Assembly (NCBI GenBank): GCA_035574315.1
Contig: DATLYW010000045.1
Location: 32,684 to 96,683, forward strand
Length of the DNA: 64,000 nt
From: Candidatus Zixiibacteriota bacterium
GTDB taxonomy: Bacteria; Desulfobacterota; Binatia; UBA9968
Reading direction: 5' to 3'
Shown here: in pieces, positions 58,480 to 64,000 of the stretch
How the letters are laid out: every line of letters begins with the position of its first letter
Position numbering within the stretch: the first letter of the stretch is position 1
Made by a program: the position numbers and the translations under genes
Notes under the pieces: model-generated
The model's database searches: none
The model's input: only the letters and a program-made list of their open reading frames with translations
What the model was told of the DNA's origin: nothing

Positions 58480-60234
58480 ATGGCCGGACCGATCGATCCG
58501 ATAACCCTCTCCACCGTGTGGCACTCCTTTCAGAGCATCTGCAAGGAGATGCGCTACGTCATCGACCGCACCTCGCAGAACTACCTGATCGCCCAGCTCC
58601 ACGACGTCTCCGTGGGCATCTGGGACGGCGCGGGGCGCACCGTGGCGGTCCCGATCGGCCTGTCGGTTCAGTACCTCGGGGGCAAGCTCTCCGTCCAGTA
58701 CGTGCTCGAAAAGTTCAGAGGGAAACTCGGTCCCGGAGACGTGATCCTGGTCAACGATCCGTACGACGGCCATTGCTGCCATCTTCCCGATTGGGGCTTC
58801 TACCGGCCGATCTTCTATCGCGGCGAGCTGCTTTTCTTCACGTTCTGCCGGGCTCACCAGATGGACACCGGCGGCGCCTATCCGGGCGGCTATTTCCCGA
58901 ACGCCTACGACATCCACGCCGAAGGTCTCCGCATCCCGGGCATCAAAGTGATGGAAGGCGATCGCGAACGAGAAGACGTCATGGAGCTGATTCTCGAAAA
59001 CGTGCGCTGGCCCGAGGGGACGCGCATCGACAACTATGCGCAGATCGCCGCGACCCGCCTGTGCGAGCAACGGGTCGTCGCCCTGCTCGACAAGTACGGC
59101 AAGGACACCGTGCTCGCGGCTGTCGAGGAGATGATGGCGCGAACGGAGAAGGCGGTGCGTGCGGCCATCGAGAAGATTCCCGACGGGACCTACGACGGCG
59201 AGGCGGCGACCGACGACGACGGCACGGAGCTCGACGTGCCGGTCTGGGCCCGCTGCGAGATCACGATCCGGGGCGACACGCTCAGGGTCGACTTTTCGAA
59301 AAGCGACCCCCAGCGCAAGGGCTTCGTCAATTGCGTCTTCGCCTCGACCTACAGCAACACGCTGTCGGCGCTTTTCATGTTCCTCGACCCTGCGCTCGCC
59401 GAATATCACAACGAAGGAAGCCTTCGGCCGATCACCGTCTACGCTCCGCCCGGCTCCGTTTTGAACGCACGCTACCCCGCAACGGTCGGTGCTTCCCCGG
59501 TGAGCATGGGCCACCAGATCATCGAAGCGGTGGCGAGCGCGATGTCGAAAGCCGTGCCGGAGCGGGCGATCGCCTGCTGGGGCAAGCGCTACGGCCATTA
59601 CATCTTCGGCAACGATCCGCGCACGGGCGAAAAATACGTGGTGACGACCTTCGACACCGACGGAGGCGCGGGGGCCGTCCGGGGACACGACGGATACGAA
59701 GGCGCCACGTCGATCGGGGCTCTGGGAGAGGTCAACCGGGGAAACGTCGAGGAGATCGAGCTGCGATTTCCCTGGCGTGTCCGGCGCTGGGAGTTCGCCG
59801 AGGATACGGCCGGCGCAGGCGAATGGCGCGGCGCCTCGGGGATCCACTGGGAAGTGGAAAACGTCGGGGGCGAGGCGGGAATCGCCACCGGCAGCTCCGA
59901 CGGCGAGATCGTCAGGGCTCCCGGTGCGCTCGGAGGCGAGCCGACGCCCAACTCCCGCTCCTGGCTGATCCGCGGCCAAGAGCGCCGGCCGATCCGGGGC
60001 CACCGCCTCTATCAGCTCGAGCCGGGAGACGTCATCGTCAAGATCAGCGGCGGCGGCGCCGGGGTGGGCGATCCGGCGCGGCGTGATGCGGAAAAGGTTC
60101 GCGCCGACGTGGTGAACGGATTCGTGTCGATCGAGAAGGCGCGGGAAGTCTACAGAGTGGCGATCGACCCCGAAACTCTGGAGATCGATCGGCGGTCGAC
60201 GGCCGCGCTTCGCGCGACCGCGAAGCCCGTTTAA
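58480..60234 (+). CDS. HyuB-family subunit (hydantoinase/oxoprolinase/acetophenone carboxylase-like)
   Basis: 584 residues. DPITLSTVWHSFQSICKEM start, VILVNDPYDGHCCHLPDWGFYRPIF, FTFCRAHQMDTGGAYPGGYFPNAYDIHAEGLRIP, DFSKSDPQRKGFVNC and a C-terminal RGQERRPIRGHRLYQLEPGDVIVKISGGGAGVGDPARRD, all HyuB hallmarks. It forms the second half of the ATP-dependent enzyme with HyuA. GGGAGAAAGGGAA precedes ATG 58480. No third (gamma) subunit like that of acetone carboxylase is adjacent. Confidence 0.88.
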   Translation: MAGPIDPITLSTVWHSFQSICKEMRYVIDRTSQNYLIAQLHDVSVGIWDGAGRTVAVPIGLSVQYLGGKLSVQYVLEKFRGKLGPGDVILVNDPYDGHCCHLPDWGFYRPIFYRGELLFFTFCRAHQMDTGGAYPGGYFPNAYDIHAEGLRIPGIKVMEGDREREDVMELILENVRWPEGTRIDNYAQIAATRLCEQRVVALLDKYGKDTVLAAVEEMMARTEKAVRAAIEKIPDGTYDGEAATDDDGTELDVPVWARCEITIRGDTLRVDFSKSDPQRKGFVNCVFASTYSNTLSALFMFLDPALAEYHNEGSLRPITVYAPPGSVLNARYPATVGASPVSMGHQIIEAVASAMSKAVPERAIACWGKRYGHYIFGNDPRTGEKYVVTTFDTDGGAGAVRGHDGYEGATSIGALGEVNRGNVEEIELRFPWRVRRWEFAEDTAGAGEWRGASGIHWEVENVGGEAGIATGSSDGEIVRAPGALGGEPTPNSRSWLIRGQERRPIRGHRLYQLEPGDVIVKISGGGAGVGDPARRDAEKVRADVVNGFVSIEKAREVYRVAIDPETLEIDRRSTAALRATAKPV

Positions 60235-60544
60235 TTCAGTGCGGTATGTGGACATCGTATCCCGGTCGCTCCTGGCGCAGACGCCGAATCCCGTTGCTTC
60301 GCGCCGTTCAAATGTTCAGGAAGTTCCAGGGTTCAGCGTGGAAAGCGGAAACCCGGAACCCGGGAACCGGCCGGAAACCGTTGTTCTCCGGTCCCGGCCC
60401 ACGTTCGATCCGCGACTACCTGCGAATGAACTCCTCGGCAGTTTCTGGCGGCCTGTTTTCCGGTTCCTGGTGTTTTCGATCGAACTTTTGAACCGTTTGC
60501 ACTTTTGAATTTCCGCAACCGCCGCCCCCGGGCGGCGACACGTT
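60235..60544. other. Intergenic region with degenerate repeats
   Basis: 310 bases between hyuB and mnmA. It holds CCGGAACCCGGGAACCGG-type tracts (60349-60378) and a related tract of opposite sense (60456-60475), capable of imperfect base-pairing with each other, plus GTTCAA-rich strings. No gene is supported. A promoter for mnmA probably lies here but was not identified. Confidence 0.45.
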
Positions 60545-61570
60545 ATGGCGACGGTCTTCGTTGCATTGTCGGGCGGAGTGGACTCGTCGGTTGCTGCGGC
60601 CGTTCTCAAGGACGACGGCTTCGACGTCGTCGGCGGCCATATCACGTGCTGGGACGGGTGCGAGCAGGGCGAGGAGCGGCGCGATGCCCGGCGCGTTGCG
60701 TTTCACCTCGGCATTCCTTTCTTGACGTTCGACCTCAGAAGGGAATACAGGGCGCGAGTCTTCGACTCCATGGTTCGAGAGTACGCCGCGGGCCGGACGC
60801 CCAACCCCGATGTGATGTGCAACCGCGAAATCAAGTTCGGAGCGTTTCTCGAGCGCGCGCTGAGGCTCGGCGCGGATTACATCGCGACCGGCCACTACGC
60901 GCGGCTGGAGCGCGGCGGCGGGATCGGCCTGTTCGAGGGAGCGGACAAGCAGAAGGACCAGTCCTATTTCCTCTGGTCGCTCGCCAAACCGCAGCTCGAG
61001 CGCTCGCTGTTTCCCCTGTCGCGCTGCACCAAGTCGGAGGTGCGGCGGATGGCGCGACAGTGGCGCCTTCCGACGGCGGAGAAGAAGGATTCGCAGGGAC
61101 TCTGCTTCGTCGGCAAGGTGAGCTTCGGCGACTTTCTTCGCGAGCTCCTGCCCCGGAGGCCCGGACCGATCGTCACCGCCGACGGCACGCGGATCGGCGA
61201 GCACGATGGTCTGGCGTTTTATACCATCGGCCAGCGGCACGGCCTCGGGATCGGCGGCGGAGCGCCCTACTACGTGGCCGCCAAGCAGCCGGAAACCGAT
61301 ACTCTGGTGGTTGGCGTCGGCCCCGGAGATCCCGTCCTCTACAGGAAGGAGATCGTGGTGAGCCAGCTCAACTGGATCTCGGGATCCAGGGAAGGGAGGT
61401 ACGAGGTGCGAATTCGCTACCGTCAACCGAAAGTGGCCGCGGTCGTCGAGGCGGGTCCGTGGGGAGTGCGCGTCGTTTTCGACGAGCCCCAACGGGGAGT
61501 GGCCCCGGGGCAGTCCGCCGTCTTTTACGATGGCGAGCAGGTGTTGGGCGGCGGAATCATCGAGTATTGA
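60545..61570 (+). CDS. mnmA: tRNA-specific 2-thiouridylase MnmA
   Basis: 341 residues. It thiolates U34 of Lys, Glu and Gln tRNAs with ATP and a relayed sulfur. PP-loop ALSGGVDSSVAAAVL at residues 7-21, GRTPNPDVMCNREIKFG with the first catalytic Cys, TGHYARL, DQSYFLWSL, and KKDSQGLCFVGKVSFGDFL with the second catalytic Cys. YTIGQRHGLGIGGGAPYYV and the C-terminal barrel are present. Length is in the normal range. ATG 60545. A hairpin with a T-run lies 39 bases after the stop. Confidence 0.95.
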   Translation: MATVFVALSGGVDSSVAAAVLKDDGFDVVGGHITCWDGCEQGEERRDARRVAFHLGIPFLTFDLRREYRARVFDSMVREYAAGRTPNPDVMCNREIKFGAFLERALRLGADYIATGHYARLERGGGIGLFEGADKQKDQSYFLWSLAKPQLERSLFPLSRCTKSEVRRMARQWRLPTAEKKDSQGLCFVGKVSFGDFLRELLPRRPGPIVTADGTRIGEHDGLAFYTIGQRHGLGIGGGAPYYVAAKQPETDTLVVGVGPGDPVLYRKEIVVSQLNWISGSREGRYEVRIRYRQPKVAAVVEAGPWGVRVVFDEPQRGVAPGQSAVFYDGEQVLGGGIIEY

Positions 61571-61608
61571 CCGTGGATTCGTACCTGTGTCGGCGCCGCA
61601 TCATGGTG

Positions 61609-61628
61609 GCTCGGGCCGAGCTTTTTTT
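61609..61628 (+). terminator. Rho-independent terminator after mnmA
   Basis: GCTCGGGCCGAGC, an inverted repeat (stem GCTC/GAGC with a GC-rich loop), is followed at once by seven Ts. It lies in the convergent gap between mnmA and the thiolase gene. The stem is short, so strength is uncertain. Confidence 0.55.
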
Positions 61629-61726
61629 GGCCGGCGGCCAGGTGAGATTGCCAACCGCCAGCCGCTGCGCTCCGTTCAGGCCGCGCCGCCAGGAGGGCGC
61701 GGTTCGGTAACCGGGAGAGAAGGCGT

Positions 61727-62905
61727 CTAACCTCTTTCGACCAGCAAAGCCAGCGCTTCTCCGCCGCCGATGCAAAGCGCGGCGATTCCGCGGCGCTTCT
61801 TGTACTGCACGAGCGAATGGACAAGGGTGGTGAGGATCCTCGCCCCGCTCGCGCCGATGGGATGCCCCAGCGCCACCGCCCCTCCTTTGACGTTGACCTT
61901 TGCCGGATCGAGACCGAGCTTGCGGTTGACCGCGATCGAGGCGGCCGAGAACGCTTCGTTGATCTCGAAGAGATCGATGTCGTCCGCGGTCAACCCGCAT
62001 CGCTCGAGAAGCTTCATGATCGCGTCCGCGGGCGCGATCGTGAACCACTCGGGCTGCCGGGAAAAACCGCTCCACGCCACGATCCGGGCGAGCGGATCCA
62101 GCCCCAGTCCCGCTGCCTTGTGCTCCGCCATGACGATCAGCGCCGCCGCTCCGTCGCTTACCGACGAGGCGTTTCCCGCCGTCACGGTCCCGTTCTCCCG
62201 GAACGCGGGCTTCAGCGCGATCAGCTTTTTCGGATCGAATTTCTGAAGCTCCTCGTCGAGGCCGACAACCCGCTCGTTCCCGCCCTTCTCGGCCACCCGG
62301 ACCGGGACGATCTCCCGCGCAAAGCCGCCTTGTTCCTGAGCCGATTGCGCGCGCGTGTAGCTCGCGATCGCGAACTCGTCTTGCTCCGCTCGCGAAATGT
62401 TGAACTCCTCAGCGCAGCGCTCGGCGGCCTCGCCCATGTGGAAGTCGTTGTAAACGTCCCACAGCCCGTCCTTGATCATGCTGTCGATCAGGGCACCGTG
62501 GCCCATGCGGTAGCCGCTGCGGGCCTTTTCCAGGAGATAGGGGGCATTGCTCATGCTTTCCATGCCACCCGCCGCCACCGTCTCGGCGTCACCGCACTGG
62601 ATCGCCTGCGCCGCAAAAATCACGGCCTGCAGCCCCGAGCCGCAAACCTTGTTCACGGTGACGCAGCCCACCGATGGAGGAAGCCCCGCGCCGAGGCCCG
62701 CCTGACGGGCGGGGGCCTGCCCCTGACCGGCGGCGAGCACGGTGCCCATGATCACCTGATCGACCTCGCGCGCCGTCAGGCCGGCGCTCTTCACCGCCCC
62801 CGCGATGGCGACGCTCCCCAGACGCGGCGCCGAGAGCGGGGCGAGCGATCCGTTGAAGCTCCCGATCGGCGTTCGCACCGCGCTGACGATTACGGCCCGG
62901 CTCAT
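61727..62905 (-). CDS. Acetyl-CoA acetyltransferase-type thiolase
   Basis: 392 residues. Condenses or cleaves 3-ketoacyl-CoA. RAVIVSAVRTPIGSFNGSLAP start; active-site Cys in TVNKVCGSGLQAVIFA (about residue 89); AGGMESMSNAPYLL; NVKGGAVALGHPIGASGARIL with the catalytic His; and the C-terminal ALCIGGGEALALLVE with the second Cys. Biosynthetic and degradative types cannot be told apart by eye. It faces mnmA, and 54 bases separate it from the ferritin-like gene upstream. Confidence 0.93.
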   Translation of the reverse strand: MSRAVIVSAVRTPIGSFNGSLAPLSAPRLGSVAIAGAVKSAGLTAREVDQVIMGTVLAAGQGQAPARQAGLGAGLPPSVGCVTVNKVCGSGLQAVIFAAQAIQCGDAETVAAGGMESMSNAPYLLEKARSGYRMGHGALIDSMIKDGLWDVYNDFHMGEAAERCAEEFNISRAEQDEFAIASYTRAQSAQEQGGFAREIVPVRVAEKGGNERVVGLDEELQKFDPKKLIALKPAFRENGTVTAGNASSVSDGAAALIVMAEHKAAGLGLDPLARIVAWSGFSRQPEWFTIAPADAIMKLLERCGLTADDIDLFEINEAFSAASIAVNRKLGLDPAKVNVKGGAVALGHPIGASGARILTTLVHSLVQYKKRRGIAALCIGGGEALALLVERG

Positions 62906-62959
62906 GATTTCCGGTTTCCGGTCTCCGATTGATCTCCTACCAGCGAACGTCTCGGCAAG

Positions 62960-63523
62960 TCAACGAGGTTTCGAGACGAACGCCTTTCGGAGTCTGGCGT
63001 GCAGGAAGCGCAGAATCTCGACGTGTTTGCGCGAGTCGCGGATCATCGCGTTGCACAGCATGCTGAACAGCCCATGATGGTAGCGCCGGCTCGTGCTCAG
63101 CAGGTGCTGGCATTGCCGGATTGCTTCCTGCTCGAGCCGGATGAAGTCCTCCGTGGTTTTCAGGAGCTTTTCGCCTTCGCCGCCCAGCTCGTAGAAGCCC
63201 TCCGCGACTTCGGGCGGTTGGGCCGCCAGACGGTTTCTCAGCGCCGAGTCGCTTTTCAGCATGGATATGATCATGCGGTTGACCGCCTGATGCCGCTCCT
63301 CGTCTGCGAGAATGAGGCGCAGCAGGAATTTGATCAGCGGGTTGGCGGAGCTCCTCGCCGCTTCGCGGTATATCTGAATGAACTTTTCTTCGTGCAGCTC
63401 GTGCGCCTGAAACTCCGTCATGAGCCGCTCGATGGCGGAGAACTCCGGGGACTCGGGGATGCCCCACTCCGCAGAGTCGATCGTTTCGCGTCGGGCAAGG
63501 CGCGACGAGGCCGGCTTGGGCAT
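62960..63523 (-). CDS. Ferritin-like helical protein
   Basis: 187 residues. EFQAHELHEEKFIQIYREAARSS, LRLILADEERHQAVNRM and FIRLEQEAIRQCQHLL... AMIRDSRKHVEILRFL place Glu and E-x2-H/x2-H-V-E residues as in four-helix di-iron proteins. It is longer at the N-terminus than the one at 44207 and only distantly similar. AAAGGGGG precedes the ATG. It is divergent from the BcrB-like gene and upstream of the thiolase gene. Function unknown. Confidence 0.65.
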   Translation of the reverse strand: MPKPASSRLARRETIDSAEWGIPESPEFSAIERLMTEFQAHELHEEKFIQIYREAARSSANPLIKFLLRLILADEERHQAVNRMIISMLKSDSALRNRLAAQPPEVAEGFYELGGEGEKLLKTTEDFIRLEQEAIRQCQHLLSTSRRYHHGLFSMLCNAMIRDSRKHVEILRFLHARLRKAFVSKPR

Positions 63524-63837
63524 GATACACCCCCTTTTTCATTTCAAGCTAGCAAGGCGCAAGCCAAGAACTTTGCGCCGTCTTGCGTGGGCGACGTGCA
63601 CCGCTGATCTGAGATTTGAGAATTCCACCCTCCGGGTTTCTTATTGCTGGGAATCGAAGACGGCAAGGAAGTGCGTTCCCGAGGGAAAACGGCTCGTCGC
63701 TCGCGGCACACAACTTGCTCTTCCGCGGGAGCGACAAACGTCCGGCGTCCTGGCTTTCGGGTGTTCCGTCCAGCGCGCGCAGTGCGAAGTTCCAGCACCC
63801 TGGACGCAGGATCCGGGACGCCGGACCGAGGGGATCG
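63524..63837. other. Divergent intergenic region, no supported gene
   Basis: 314 bases between the ferritin-like gene and the BcrB-like gene, expected to hold promoters for both. A short TCTGAGATTTGAGAATTC string at 63605-63624 resembles the degenerate repeats seen in other gaps. No other structure was identified. Confidence 0.4.
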
Positions 63838-64000
63838 ATGGTAAAGGCAGCAGAAGCTTCCAAAAGCAGCTATCAGGGCCAGATGCATCTTTTGCAGAAG
63901 GAGCTGATGGGGCGGTATTTTGAGCGGCTTACGCGGGCGGCGGAGAGTGGGGAGGGGCAGGCGGTTTACATGCTGATCAGCGGCAATCCGGTGGAGCTGA
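63838..64000 (+). CDS. BcrB-like 2-hydroxyacyl-CoA dehydratase/benzoyl-CoA reductase subunit, cut by window end
   Basis: First 54 residues only. QMHLLQKELMGRYFERLTRAAESGEGQAVYMLISGNPVEL follows the N-terminus of BcrB of Thauera-type benzoyl-CoA reductase in order and spacing (Met-x4-K-x2-M... Y-x-RL... SGE... GN-x2-EL). The family uses [4Fe-4S] clusters and ATP-driven electrons to reduce the aromatic ring or to dehydrate hydroxyacyl-CoAs. GAGGGG lies five bases before ATG 63838. The cysteines that would settle the call lie beyond the window. Confidence 0.6.
   Translation, partial: MVKAAEASKSSYQGQMHLLQKELMGRYFERLTRAAESGEGQAVYMLISGNPVEL

Noticed and set aside
54859..60255. 1798-codon minus-strand open frame opposite ubiD, hyuA and hyuB
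   Set aside because: It lies antisense to three well-recognised genes; its length reflects scarce stops in GC-rich antisense frames.

Overview
This 64-kb window is strongly GC-rich, densely coded bacterial DNA. No rRNA, tRNA, CRISPR array, insertion sequence or phage gene was recognised, and the only housekeeping gene is mnmA. Gene content suggests an uncultured GC-rich lineage of the Rokubacteria / Methylomirabilota / Binatota / Tectomicrobia type, but no phylogenetic marker settles this: it is built from molybdoenzymes, orphan substrate-binding proteins, LLM flavoenzymes, UbiD, HyuAB and xanthine-dehydrogenase-type enzymes, with a b6f-like cytochrome b. No transcription regulator was recognised.

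Layout. (1) 1-4926, minus: Rieske protein, a beta-propeller lipoprotein and cytochrome b (cut by the window edge), then a CBS-pair protein, a Rid protein and a substrate-binding protein. (2) 5444-13727, plus: a DMSO-reductase-family enzyme, a three-subunit xanthine-dehydrogenase-family enzyme and two tandem homocysteine S-methyltransferase-like genes. (3) 34273-13770, minus: a 20-kb run with a NarH-like beta subunit, a TorD/NarJ-like chaperone, two type II (NarG/EbdA-like) catalytic subunits, two DmsA-like catalytic subunits, one DmsB-like subunit, two YHS proteins, a U32-family protein and a substrate-binding protein. It ends in hcrCAB, 4-hydroxybenzoyl-CoA reductase; HcrB keeps the four extra cysteines of that enzyme at exact spacing. 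(4) 34274-34771: a divergent control region with sigma-54-like sites on both strands. (5) 34772-44189, plus: a MoaD-like protein, a three-subunit (catalytic, FeS, NrfD) molybdoenzyme, a polysaccharide-deacetylase-like protein, a PaaK-like CoA ligase, an amidohydrolase with a C-terminal IPT/TIG-like domain, and two small Cys proteins. (6) 53737-44207, minus: a beta-propeller protein, another DMSO-reductase-family enzyme, three substrate-binding-type proteins (two without signal peptides), an LLM flavoenzyme, an Asp/Glu-racemase-superfamily protein and a ferritin-like protein. (7) 54469-61570, plus: a third small Cys protein, UbiD, HyuA, HyuB and mnmA. (8) 61727-64000: thiolase and ferritin-like protein (minus), and the first 54 codons of a BcrB-like subunit (plus).

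Working together. 4-hydroxybenzoyl-CoA reductase, a BcrB-like benzoyl-CoA reductase/2-hydroxyacyl-CoA dehydratase subunit, a PaaK-like ligase, UbiD, HyuAB (the family of acetophenone carboxylase), a thiolase and EbdA-like hydroxylase-type molybdoenzymes fit oxygen-independent breakdown of aromatic or alkyl-aromatic compounds; this is inference from families. The least familiar element is the twice-repeated unit of type II catalytic subunit, YHS protein and DmsA-like catalytic subunit. A second novelty is a family of small proteins sharing C-x-L-W-P-x4-C-x3-C.
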